DNA from: Legionella sp. PC1000
GTDB lineage: Bacteria > Pseudomonadota > Gammaproteobacteria > Legionellales > Legionellaceae
Assembly (NCBI RefSeq): GCF_014109805.1
Contig: NZ_CP059400.1
Coordinates: 3,867,001 to 3,931,000, forward strand
Direction: 5' to 3'
DNA length: 64,000 bases
Part shown: in pieces, positions 46,440 to 55,217 of the stretch
How positions within the stretch are numbered: the stretch's first letter is position 1
Layout of the letters: each line of letters opens with the position of its first letter
Position numbers and translations under genes: made by a program
Notes under the pieces: model-generated
Seen by the model: only the letters and a program-made list of their open reading frames with translations
What the model was told of the DNA's origin: nothing
The model's database searches: none

Positions 46440-47522
46440 ATGATTGCTAAAACTCCCCTTCATGCCACCCATCAAACATGTGGCGCTAAAATGGTCGACT
46501 TTCATGGCTGGGAAATGCCCTTGCATTATGGCTCTCAGATTAATGAACATCACTTTGTTCGTAAAGATGCAGGCATGTTTGATGTCTCACATATGACCAT
46601 TGTTGATATTCTTGGCGCCGGCGGTCGCCAATTTTTGCGCAAGCTTTTAACGAATGATGTAGACCAGCTCGAACACAATGGAAAAGCGCTTTATAGCTGT
46701 ATGTGTAATGAACACGGGGGGATTATTGACGATCTCATCGTCTATCAACGTGCTTCAGATAATTACCGAGTTGTCCTGAATTCAGCGACCCGACATAATG
46801 ATTTGGCATGGATTCGCAAAAAAAGTGAAGGATTTGCTGTTGGCTTGCAAGAACGAAGAGAATTGGCGATGATTGCCATCCAAGGGCCTAAGGCAATAGA
46901 AAAAACACTAAAGATTCTTAATCCCGCCCAAATTGATGCAGTATCAACGCTGACACATTTTGAATGCGTGGATGTTGAACAATGGTTTTTCGCCCGTACA
47001 GGATATACTGGAGAGGATGGATTCGAAATTATCATGCCCCAAGAATCCGTAGTCCAATTATGGAATGATTTAATGCAGGCGGGAGTACATCCTTGTGGCT
47101 TGGGCTCTCGCGATACGCTGCGACTGGAAGCCGGTATGCTTCTTTATGGTCAAGATATGGATACGACCACCAACCCATTAGAATCGGGACTTTCTTGGAC
47201 CATTAAATGGGAACCTGCAGATCGTGACTTTATCGGAATGGGTGCCTTATTCTCGCAAAAACAAATAGGAATAAAACGAAAAATGGTAGGACTTACCTTA
47301 TTAGATAAAGGGATTATGCGTCACGGACAAAGAGTAATCATTCCAGGTCATCCTGATGGGATTATTACTAGCGGCAGCTACTCTCCCACATTGGAAAAAT
47401 CCATAGCCTTGGCAAGAGTACCAGTTGAAGCAGGTGATGAAGTGATGGTAGACATTCGTGGTAAATTAATCCCTGCAAAAGCAGGTAAGCCACGTTTTGT
47501 TAAAGCAGGAAAAGCTATTTAA
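46440..47522 (+). CDS. gcvT: Glycine cleavage system T protein (aminomethyltransferase)
   Basis: A 360-residue aminomethyltransferase, which releases ammonia from the aminomethyl-lipoate on H protein and forms methylene-tetrahydrofolate. Visible are GAKMVDFHGWEMPLHYGSQ, FDVSHM, the RTGYTGEDGFEI motif, and the catalytic aspartate region LGSRDTLRLEAGM. I use the ATG at 46440, after AAGGACG; an upstream GTG at 46419 is less likely. A REP pair separates it from gcvH. Confidence 0.96.
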   Translation: MIAKTPLHATHQTCGAKMVDFHGWEMPLHYGSQINEHHFVRKDAGMFDVSHMTIVDILGAGGRQFLRKLLTNDVDQLEHNGKALYSCMCNEHGGIIDDLIVYQRASDNYRVVLNSATRHNDLAWIRKKSEGFAVGLQERRELAMIAIQGPKAIEKTLKILNPAQIDAVSTLTHFECVDVEQWFFARTGYTGEDGFEIIMPQESVVQLWNDLMQAGVHPCGLGSRDTLRLEAGMLLYGQDMDTTTNPLESGLSWTIKWEPADRDFIGMGALFSQKQIGIKRKMVGLTLLDKGIMRHGQRVIIPGHPDGIITSGSYSPTLEKSIALARVPVEAGDEVMVDIRGKLIPAKAGKPRFVKAGKAI

Positions 47523-47555
47523 AAATCGGAATTGGCCTCAACACCGTTTCCACCA

Positions 47556-47586
47556 CTACGTCCCGTGATTTATTCACGGGATCCAG
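47556..47586 (-). repeat. REP-like palindrome, copy 16
   Basis: CTACGTCCCGTGA ... TCACGGGATCCAG, reverse orientation, in the gcvT-gcvH gap. Confidence 0.85.
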
Positions 47587-47600
47587 TATCGATGGATATT

Positions 47601-47631
47601 CTGGACTCCGCGGCCAATCCGCGGAGCGTAG
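47601..47631 (+). repeat. REP-like palindrome, copy 17
   Basis: CTGGACTCCGCGG ... CCGCGGAGCGTAG, forward orientation, 14 bases after copy 16. The pair lies within an operon and may stabilise upstream mRNA. Confidence 0.85.
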
Positions 47632-47692
47632 ATTGGCAGGGCTTGCAGCCAAAGCCTCGAAATTAAGTATATAATTAGATAAGGATAAGACA

Positions 47693-48070
47693 ATGAATGA
47701 ATTAAAATTCACTAATACCCATGAATGGCTAAAGGAAGAACAAAACGGAGTTACAATAGGGATTACCGATCATGCGCAACAATTATTGGGCGACATGGTT
47801 TTTGTCGAATTGCCAGAAATTGGGGATGAAGTAAGTGCTGGTGAAGAGCTTGGCGTTGTAGAATCAGTAAAAGCCGCTTCTGACTTTTATGCACCCGTTA
47901 GCGGCGTTGTCACTGCTATTAATGAAGTAGTTGTCGAAAATCCAGCTCTTGTTAATTCTGACCCTTATGCTGCTGGCTGGCTTGTCAAATTGAAACCCAG
48001 TCATCCTGATGAAATCAATAGTTTACTAACCGCCGAACAATATCAAAATGAGATTGCTGAGGAGCATTAA
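47693..48070 (+). CDS. gcvH: Glycine cleavage system H protein
   Basis: A 125-residue lipoyl carrier which shuttles the aminomethyl group between P and T proteins. The lipoylated lysine is in [18 protein letters not shown]-terminal TNTHEW-like [11 protein letters not shown] is typical. GGATAAG lies before the ATG. It ends two bases before gcvPA. Confidence 0.96.
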   Translation: MNELKFTNTHEWLKEEQNGVTIGITDHAQQLLGDMVFVELPEIGDEVSAGEELGVVESVKAASDFYAPVSGVVTAINEVVVENPALVNSDPYAAGWLVKLKPSHPDEINSLLTAEQYQNEIAEEH

Positions 48071-48072
48071 TC

Positions 48073-49452
48073 ATGCCTTATATCCCACACACTCCCGAAG
48101 ACAGCAAAGCAATGCTTGATGCCATTGGCGCTCAAGACACCCAGGCTTTATTTGATGAAATTCCATTGTCTTTGCAATATGCAGGATTTCAAAATATTCC
48201 TGCCGGTATCAATGAAATGGAGATGTTAAAAGAAGCCCAAAAATTAGCGAATACAAATCGTAATGGAACCTGCTTTATGGGTGCAGGATGCTATGAGCAT
48301 CACATACCTGCAGCAGTGTGGGATATCGCTTCTCGTGGTGAATTCTTAACCGCTTATACCCCTTATCAGGCGGAAGCCAGTCAAGGGACTTTGCAGTTGC
48401 TCTATGAATACCAAACCATGATTTGTGAATTAACCGGCATGGAAGTATCGAATGCGTCGATGTATGATGGGGCCACCGCATTAGCTGAAGCCATTTTAAT
48501 GGCAGTACGGGTCAATAAACACAGCAAAACAAGTCGAGTATTACTCACCGGAACAACTCATCCTTTTTATCGTGAAACCATCGAAACCATCCTACGCAAC
48601 CAGCATATTGAAGTGATTACCTTACCGTTTGATGAAAAACAAGGTATTACCTCTCTTTCCGCATTAGATCCATATACAGGAGAGGATATCACTGCTCTGG
48701 TGATTACTCAGCCTAACTTTTTTGGTTGTTTGGAAAGAGTGGATGAACTCAGTGACTGGGCACACCAGAACAAAACAATTAGTGTCGCTTGTGTTAATCC
48801 CGTGTCACTGGCCTTATTAAAACCGCCAGGATTATGGGGCAAGCACGGTGTAGATATTACATGCGGAGAAGGTCAACCTTTTGGTTCTCCTATGGCATCA
48901 GGAGGTCCATACTTTGGCTTTTTAAGTACGCGTATGGCTCATGTGCGTCAAATGCCCGGACGACTCATTGGATGTACTTTAGATAAGGATGGAAAAAGAG
49001 GATTTTCCTTAACCCTGCAAGCACGGGAGCAGCACATACGCCGAGCGAAAGCAACCTCAAATATCTGCACCAACCAAGGTTTATTGGTTACAGCAGCTAC
49101 CATCCATATGAGCCTCTTGGGTGCAGAAGGATTGCGCCAGGTTGCAAGCCAATGCCATCATAATACTCATCAATTAGTGGAGGTTTTAACACAAATTGAA
49201 GGGGTAGCCCAGGTTTTTGATGCACCTTATTTTCATGAAGCGTTACTCAAACTCGATCACCCTGTTGAGCAGGTATTAAGACAATTAGCCGATGCAGGTA
49301 TTACTGGAGGATATGCTCCAGAAATTCATTACCATCAATTGCCAAATACCCTTTTAGTCTGTGCTACTGAAATGCGCACTGAAGAGGAAATTATGTTTTT
49401 TGCGAAAACATTGAAAGCGATTATGTCTCAGCGAGGTGCCTCATGTTTGTAA
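48073..49452 (+). CDS. gcvPA: Glycine dehydrogenase subunit 1 (P protein, N-terminal)
   Basis: A 459-residue half of the two-subunit glycine decarboxylase. Characteristic are YTPYQAEASQGTLQLLYEYQTMI, SMYDGATALAEA and the RRAKATSNICTNQGL motif. It decarboxylates glycine together with GcvPB, which carries PLP. GAGGAG precedes the ATG. Its last ten bases overlap the YciI-like gene. Confidence 0.96.
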   Translation: MPYIPHTPEDSKAMLDAIGAQDTQALFDEIPLSLQYAGFQNIPAGINEMEMLKEAQKLANTNRNGTCFMGAGCYEHHIPAAVWDIASRGEFLTAYTPYQAEASQGTLQLLYEYQTMICELTGMEVSNASMYDGATALAEAILMAVRVNKHSKTSRVLLTGTTHPFYRETIETILRNQHIEVITLPFDEKQGITSLSALDPYTGEDITALVITQPNFFGCLERVDELSDWAHQNKTISVACVNPVSLALLKPPGLWGKHGVDITCGEGQPFGSPMASGGPYFGFLSTRMAHVRQMPGRLIGCTLDKDGKRGFSLTLQAREQHIRRAKATSNICTNQGLLVTAATIHMSLLGAEGLRQVASQCHHNTHQLVEVLTQIEGVAQVFDAPYFHEALLKLDHPVEQVLRQLADAGITGGYAPEIHYHQLPNTLLVCATEMRTEEEIMFFAKTLKAIMSQRGASCL

Positions 49453-49742
49453 TCCAGTTAACCTATTTGGTTCCTCTAAACGAGGTAGATAAGTATCTGC
49501 AGACACATAGAGAATTTCTAGATTACTACTATAAACAAGGCCTATTGGTGATGTCTGGCCCTATGAAACCACGCACCGGCGGGATCATCATTGCAGCTAC
49601 AAATGACCGAGAATATCTGGAGTCCATATTCAAGAAAGACCCTTATTATTTGGCGGAAATTGCCAAGTATGAATTTATTGAATTTACTCCAGTCAATTTT
49701 CGGACTGAACTTAAAGAATTTATTCAAAAAACGGAAGGCTAA
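49443..49742 (+). CDS. YciI-like protein within the gcv operon
   Basis: A 99-residue YCII-domain protein, with [31 protein letters not shown] at the N-terminal half and [21 protein letters not shown] at the end. The histidine and the GP turn of the family are visible. Members are dimeric alpha/beta-barrel proteins, and some have enzyme activity; their cell role is mostly unknown. Its start lies in the gcvPA end and its stop is two bases before gcvPB, so it is clearly part of the operon. Association with glycine cleavage is not standard, so a special role is possible. Confidence 0.85.
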   Translation: MFVIQLTYLVPLNEVDKYLQTHREFLDYYYKQGLLVMSGPMKPRTGGIIIAATNDREYLESIFKKDPYYLAEIAKYEFIEFTPVNFRTELKEFIQKTEG

Positions 49743-49744
49743 TT

Positions 49745-51199
49745 ATGTTGATTTTTGAATTATCTAAAGAAAACCGGCAGGCAAGGGCCCAAGCCCCTAA
49801 AACTTACACCAGCAAATACGCCATTCCTGCTGAATTGCAACGGAAAAGTCCCCCGAAAATGCCTGCTTGCTCCGAATTGCAAGTAATACGGCATTTCACG
49901 GGCTTATCCCATAAAAATTTCTCCATTGACGGCAATTTTTATCCTCTGGGTTCATGTACTATGAAATACAACCCTCGCGGGGTACACAAAGCAGCATCGA
50001 TGGCGAATTTTCTTAACCGCCACCCCTTAGCCACAGAAGAAAACAGCCAAGGCTTTTTAGAACCATTGCATCATTTGCAGGAATATATTGCTGAAATTAC
50101 TGGTATGGCTGGTGTTTCTTTAACCCCAATGGCGGGTTCACAAGGAGAATTCGCCGGTGTGGCCATGATTAAAGCGTACCATCAATCTCGAGGTGATACC
50201 GCACGTGATGAAATGCTGATTCCTGAGGCAGCCCATGGGACAAACCCTGCTTCTGCTGTTATGTGCGGCTTTAAGATTGTGGAAATAGCTACTGCTGCAG
50301 ATGGCGACATCGATCTTGAAGAGTTAAAAACCAAATTAGGTCCAAGAACAGCCGGCATTATGCTTACAAATCCCTCTACCTTGGGCTTGTTTATGCGTCA
50401 GATTAAAGAAATTGCTGCTCTTGTCCATCAAGCCGGTGGTTTATTGTATTATGATGGGGCCAATCTCAATGCGATTTTGGGAAAGGTAAGGCCGGGTGAT
50501 ATGGGCTTTGACGTCATGCATTTAAACCTGCATAAAACATTCGCAACCCCTCATGGTGGCGGCGGGCCTGGTGCGGGTCCTGTAGCTGTGGGCAAGCGTT
50601 TACTCCCCTTTATCCCACTACCTGTAGTGAAAAAAACCGATTCAGGATATCAATGGGCAACCAGCCAGGATTATCCGCAAAGTATTGGCCGCCTGTCTTG
50701 TTTTATGGGGAATGCCGGTATTTTACTGCGCGCCTATTTTTACATACGCGTACTTGGGAAAGAAGGTTTACTCCGGGTTTCAGAATATGCCACACTTAAT
50801 GCAAATTATCTGCTCAAAGAACTTACAAAAGCGGGATTTACTGCAGCTTACCCAAGCCGACGTGCCTCTCATGAATTTATTCTAACTTTAAATCCGGAAA
50901 AGAAAGCGTATGGTGTTTCAGCAATGGATTTTGCCAAAAGGTTGCTGGATTATGGTGTTCATGCCCCCACCACTTATTTCCCGCTACTCATTCCTGAATG
51001 CCTTTTGATTGAACCAACAGAAACTGAGAGCAAAGAAGAATTAGATCGCTTTGTCCACATCATGAAAACCATTAGAGAAGAAGCGGCCACAAACCCAGGC
51101 TTGGTTAAAGATGCACCTCATACTTTACCGGTCAAACGTCTCGATGATGTTAAAGCAGCCCGCGAATTGGATTTAAATTATTTTGCGCATGTAGATTAG
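49745..51199 (+). CDS. gcvPB: Glycine dehydrogenase subunit 2 (P protein, C-terminal, PLP-binding)
   Basis: A 484-residue subunit that carries PLP. The lysine binding the cofactor is in [37 protein letters not shown] and [13 protein letters not shown] are also typical. The operon ends here. Confidence 0.96.
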   Translation: MLIFELSKENRQARAQAPKTYTSKYAIPAELQRKSPPKMPACSELQVIRHFTGLSHKNFSIDGNFYPLGSCTMKYNPRGVHKAASMANFLNRHPLATEENSQGFLEPLHHLQEYIAEITGMAGVSLTPMAGSQGEFAGVAMIKAYHQSRGDTARDEMLIPEAAHGTNPASAVMCGFKIVEIATAADGDIDLEELKTKLGPRTAGIMLTNPSTLGLFMRQIKEIAALVHQAGGLLYYDGANLNAILGKVRPGDMGFDVMHLNLHKTFATPHGGGGPGAGPVAVGKRLLPFIPLPVVKKTDSGYQWATSQDYPQSIGRLSCFMGNAGILLRAYFYIRVLGKEGLLRVSEYATLNANYLLKELTKAGFTAAYPSRRASHEFILTLNPEKKAYGVSAMDFAKRLLDYGVHAPTTYFPLLIPECLLIEPTETESKEELDRFVHIMKTIREEAATNPGLVKDAPHTLPVKRLDDVKAARELDLNYFAHVD

Positions 51200-51238
51200 C
51201 TGAGTTGTTGTTTAAATCTCTACTGAACTCATAACTTT

Positions 51239-51257
51239 GGGAGCCTTTATAGCTCCC
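51239..51257 (+). terminator. Hairpin after gcvPB, possible terminator
   Basis: GGGAGC and GCTCCC pair around a 7-base loop, 40 bases after the stop. The following sequence has only a short T-run, so the call is moderate. Confidence 0.5.
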
Positions 51258-51421
51258 GGTTATGTGCTTTTCTCAGACTAAGTCTAAAACACATAGAACT
51301 TGTCTTGTACATCTATCCCATTCGGTCTATAACTATAATGAATTAACAAATTGATTTATACCGGTTTATTTACACTATGATAGACACTAAATGATAAAGA
51401 GATATTAAGGAAGAATATAAA

Positions 51422-51889
51422 GTGCTCCCCAAGAACCTAACAGTTCTCCATTTTCTTCTATATGACATACAAGTCTGTATGGACCTGCACTATATTGAGA
51501 AAATTCTACCCTTGCCTATGCTTGAAATCGTTCCGTCATGCCCAGTGTATTTGGTAGGATTAATGAATCTTAAAAATAAATGTATTCCTGTATTAGACTT
51601 AGCTATTTGTACCGGTTTGACACGAAATGAAGAATATCCTTTAAATATACCCATTTTACTTTGCTCCGATGGAACACATCAAATTGGCCTCATTGTTGAT
51701 AAAGTGCTTGAATTGAGCAACATTGATGAAAAACAAATTGAAATACATGAAGAATTTACACGTAATAATTCACCTTTTTTGGGGGCTGTGACTCTGGAAA
51801 CCGGTGTTTCTTTATTGCTCAATATCAATTGGGTTTTTGCTTTAAAGTTAACTCAAGAAATCAACCAGTTGAGTACTAATCATGAGTAA
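51422..51889 (+). CDS. cheW: CheW-like coupling protein 1
   Basis: A 155-residue CheW-domain protein, which links receptors to CheA in chemosensory arrays. The fold is suggested by the hydrophobic pattern and by VPSCPVYLVGLMNLKNKCIPVLDLA and the end LLLNINWVF. The start is a GTG at 51422 supported by AAGGAAG. It opens the chemosensory operon. The stop overlaps the CheR start. Because the second cheW in the operon resembles it only distantly, each may serve a separate receptor or array position. Confidence 0.85.
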   Translation: MLPKNLTVLHFLLYDIQVCMDLHYIEKILPLPMLEIVPSCPVYLVGLMNLKNKCIPVLDLAICTGLTRNEEYPLNIPILLCSDGTHQIGLIVDKVLELSNIDEKQIEIHEEFTRNNSPFLGAVTLETGVSLLLNINWVFALKLTQEINQLSTNHE

Positions 51890-52766
51890 CAATATGAGCA
51901 ATAATATATTGAATGACATAAAAAAACTCGAATCTGCATTTATCGAATTAATCCACAAGCGTTTTGGACTTGTGATCCATGTAAATCAAGCACAAGAGTT
52001 AGCAAAAACGATTAGCACAGCATGTAACAAATTCAATTATCAGCCGCAAGAATATTTGGAGCAATTAAAAAAATGTTCCAGTAACTCTTCTTTATTAGCT
52101 GATTTAGTCGCAGCCATTACTGTGGGAGAAAGTTATTTTTTTCGTGATAAAAATCAAATACATTTACTTGAAAATAAACTGTTGCCGCAATTAATAAAAC
52201 AAAAAGCGCACGATTTCACTTTAAAAATTTGGAGTGCCGGTTGTTCTTCAGGTGAGGAAATATATACCATTGCCATGCTGTTAGCTGAACTTTTACCGAA
52301 TATGGATAGATGGGACCTCTATTTATTAGGCACAGATATCAATACTGCAGCACTGAAAAAAGCAATGGAAGGTACTTATGGACAATGGTCCATGCGTTCT
52401 ATTCCCGAGAAATACATGCAACGCTATTTCCTGAAAAATAATCGTACGCATATACTTTCACCTGAAATTCGTGATTTAGTACAATTTAAATACCTTAATT
52501 TGTGTGACAACAGCTATCCATCCATAATTAATGGTATATTTGAAGTCGATTTAATCCTATGTCGCAATGTACTCATTTATTTTGATAATGAGCTTGTTGC
52601 TCAAATTATGAAAAAGATAAGCGCTTGCATGACTGAAGATGCTTATCTTTTATTGGGCGCATCCGATCCTATTGTTACGACGGGGACAAATCTTGCCTTT
52701 CATCATGATGGTGCGATCTATTTTTCACTGGATAAAGGTGATGAAACAAAAAAGGATTTTGAATGA
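51882..52766 (+). CDS. cheR: CheR methyltransferase
   Basis: A 294-residue SAM-dependent methyltransferase that methylates receptor glutamates. CheR marks are TVGESYFFRDKNQIHLLENKLLPQL, the SAM motif IWSAGCSSGEEIYTIAMLL, TDINTAALKKAMEG and the DLILCRNVLIYFDNE motif. The N-terminal CheR domain is present. The start overlaps the first CheW by eight bases and the end overlaps the second by four. Confidence 0.95.
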   Translation: MSNNMSNNILNDIKKLESAFIELIHKRFGLVIHVNQAQELAKTISTACNKFNYQPQEYLEQLKKCSSNSSLLADLVAAITVGESYFFRDKNQIHLLENKLLPQLIKQKAHDFTLKIWSAGCSSGEEIYTIAMLLAELLPNMDRWDLYLLGTDINTAALKKAMEGTYGQWSMRSIPEKYMQRYFLKNNRTHILSPEIRDLVQFKYLNLCDNSYPSIINGIFEVDLILCRNVLIYFDNELVAQIMKKISACMTEDAYLLLGASDPIVTTGTNLAFHHDGAIYFSLDKGDETKKDFE

Positions 52767-53359
52767 TGATACAAGAACAAAAGCATGCTTCAGAATTAAT
52801 GCCCAAAAGTAAAGAAGCACTAAAGATACTGCATGCAAGAGCCAAACAACTTGCCCAACAGGAGCTCGATATCCGTAAAAATCATGGTATTGCTTTTGTT
52901 CGCTTCAACCTAAGCAAAAATGAAATTTATGGAATTTCTTATCAATACGTTCAAGAAATCCTGCATAATACCTCCATGGCGTTTCCCCCTTTCGCGCCCA
53001 ATTTTATTGCCGGAGTAATTAACTGGCGTGGTGCGTTGATTACCGTGGTGGATCTCCTCAAATTTTTCCATCTAAATCATTCGAATTACAACAGTAAAAA
53101 GGATAATCAATTTATCATTGTTGTTCAGGCAAACAATATAACTCTTGGTTTGCTTGTTCATCGCATCGAGGGCAGTGAGACTTATGTGCCAAGTGAATTA
53201 GCGACTCCATTATCTTCTGCAAATGTGACCAATCCAGAATATATTCTGGGATTACATCATGCCGTCACAGCAATCATTAATATGGAGACTTTTATATCAA
53301 GCATAAGTCAAGAAATTAAAACACGTTTATACAAAATAGGAGAGGGTCATGGAAACTAA
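52763..53359 (+). CDS. cheW: CheW-like coupling protein 2
   Basis: A 198-residue protein with a CheW domain at residues about 40-190 (FVRFNLSKNEIYGISYQYVQEIL; FIAGVINWRGALITVVDLLKFF) after a 40-residue Lys-rich helical start. INWRGAL matches the INLRG(R/A) motif. The extended N-terminus is unusual and may bind a partner. It precedes the receptor gene with an 11-base overlap. Confidence 0.92.
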   Translation: MMIQEQKHASELMPKSKEALKILHARAKQLAQQELDIRKNHGIAFVRFNLSKNEIYGISYQYVQEILHNTSMAFPPFAPNFIAGVINWRGALITVVDLLKFFHLNHSNYNSKKDNQFIIVVQANNITLGLLVHRIEGSETYVPSELATPLSSANVTNPEYILGLHHAVTAIINMETFISSISQEIKTRLYKIGEGHGN

Positions 53360-55208
53360 GGCGAATAAACGAGGTTTTGTTATCACAGTACGTGCCCGCT
53401 TGTTTATTGGATTTATGAGCCTTAGCCTACCTGTAATACTATTAATTATTTTGTTGTTGCCTAAAATAAATGAAATAGTCTATCTCAGTGGAAAAATTCG
53501 TAGTGAAAACTTACCCGAAATTCTTGATAGCCAAATCTATCAAACCCAAGACCTCCTCGAACATTGGGCAATGACAGGTGACCCACATACTAAAGAGCAT
53601 TTGACCCGCTTGTGGAATGATATCAATGAGGTTAGGAATCAATGGGATCAAGTAATGCATTCGCTGGGCGATAAGCAATTACAGGAACAATGGGATAAAT
53701 TGCAAGAATTGTATATCCCTCTTTATGATGTCCAAGCATCAATAATAAATGCCCCTAGAGATCCCAATAATGCAAATAATGTAGAAAACAGCAGGAACAA
53801 AACCAGGGAAGTCGAAAGCGCCATGATTGACCTTATTTTGGGCACCTATTCTGAAACTACAGGAAAGAGAACTGGTGGCTTGTACATGGTATTGGCACAC
53901 GAAATTGAAAAAAATACAGACCAAATAAATCATAGCTTATATTCACTAAAGAAATACGCTTATGGGCTATTGATTTTGGCAATCCTTTTGACCCTTATCG
54001 TTCCTTACGCAACACAACGGTCTATAGCTCGTCCAGTGGATAATGCAATTAATATTGCCGAACGAATTGCTGCAGGTGAACGTAATATAGATATTAAAAT
54101 TCGATCTGAAGATAAACTTGGCAAACTACTTTTATCGCTAAAAGCCATGCAAGAAGCAATTAAAGGGAATGAAGAAATTCTTCGCCAAAAAGAAGTAGAG
54201 TCTCGTGAATTATTTGAGAAATTAGTTAATTCATCGAAAAAATTTAGAATCCATAGCAGTAAAGTTGCTGCGGGCGATCTTAGAGAACGTCTTGAAATAG
54301 ACCAAGAAGACATCTTACAAGATCTGGGCAAAGACTTAAATTCAATGACTGATGGATTGGCATCAATCACCAAAAAAATTAGTAAAGTCAGCAATGATAT
54401 AGTCACTATGGTTGGAACCGTACTCACTTCAGCCAATGAACAAGCAGAAGGGATTACATCTCAAGCATCAGCTATAAATGAAATCAGTGCATCATTGGAA
54501 GAAATAGATAAGAGTTCAAAACAAACGATGGCTAAAGCGCAAACTCTGCGCGAAGTTGCTAAAAACACTTATGAGCAAGGAAAGTTAGGCACCGAGTCAG
54601 TAGAGCAAAGTATTCAAGGGATTAAAGCGTCAGAAGAAAAGATGAAGCTTATTGCACAAACTATTCTTGATTTAAGTAATCACACCCAACAAATTGGTGA
54701 CATTACCTCTGTAGTAAATACACTTGCCCAACAATCAAAGATGTTGGCATTGAATGCATCGATTGAAGCATCAAAAGCAGGAGAGGCTGGAAAGGGTTTT
54801 GCCGCAGTAGCAACTGAAGTAAGAAATCTCGCTGAACAATCAGAACAGTCAACCGTACAGGTACAAAAAATTCTCGAGGATATCCGACGTACTACCGAAA
54901 AAGCGGTCACGGTTACAGAGGAAGGAGCCAAAACGCTTGATCTAGGGATTAAACTCATTGAGAAAGCAGGCAATGTCATCCAAGCCCTAAGTAAAATGAT
55001 TAATGAAGCATCGATTTCGAGCCAACATATTGAAGTAGCCATTCGGCAAGAAGCTGTTGGGATTGAGCAAATCGTTGAGAGCATGAATGAAATTAATCGC
55101 ACTACCTCAACTTTTTCCAGCAGCATAAAAGAGATGATGGCATTTATTCATAATTTGGATGATATTGCCAAACATCTAAAGGATGATGTGAATTTTTATA
55201 AAGTTTAG
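53349..55208 (+). CDS. Methyl-accepting chemoreceptor
   Basis: A 619-residue receptor. Transmembrane segment 1 is about residues 20-42, followed by a helical periplasmic domain to about 200 and segment 2 at about 203-222. A HAMP domain follows, and a second HAMP-like stretch (VAAGDLRERLEID) precedes the signalling domain. The tip VVNTLAQQSKMLALNASIEASKAGEAGKGFAAVATEVRNLAEQS is close to the consensus. This is the only receptor in the window. The periplasmic domain resembles a four-helix bundle with no named ligand. AGGAGAGG lies upstream. The gene is followed by cheA. Confidence 0.93.
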   Translation: METKANKRGFVITVRARLFIGFMSLSLPVILLIILLLPKINEIVYLSGKIRSENLPEILDSQIYQTQDLLEHWAMTGDPHTKEHLTRLWNDINEVRNQWDQVMHSLGDKQLQEQWDKLQELYIPLYDVQASIINAPRDPNNANNVENSRNKTREVESAMIDLILGTYSETTGKRTGGLYMVLAHEIEKNTDQINHSLYSLKKYAYGLLILAILLTLIVPYATQRSIARPVDNAINIAERIAAGERNIDIKIRSEDKLGKLLLSLKAMQEAIKGNEEILRQKEVESRELFEKLVNSSKKFRIHSSKVAAGDLRERLEIDQEDILQDLGKDLNSMTDGLASITKKISKVSNDIVTMVGTVLTSANEQAEGITSQASAINEISASLEEIDKSSKQTMAKAQTLREVAKNTYEQGKLGTESVEQSIQGIKASEEKMKLIAQTILDLSNHTQQIGDITSVVNTLAQQSKMLALNASIEASKAGEAGKGFAAVATEVRNLAEQSEQSTVQVQKILEDIRRTTEKAVTVTEEGAKTLDLGIKLIEKAGNVIQALSKMINEASISSQHIEVAIRQEAVGIEQIVESMNEINRTTSTFSSSIKEMMAFIHNLDDIAKHLKDDVNFYKV

Positions 55209-55217
55209 GGGCGCCAT

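Noticed and set aside
51422..51889. CheY or CheV as first gene of the che cluster
   Set aside because: The protein has the CheW pattern and no acidic REC site.
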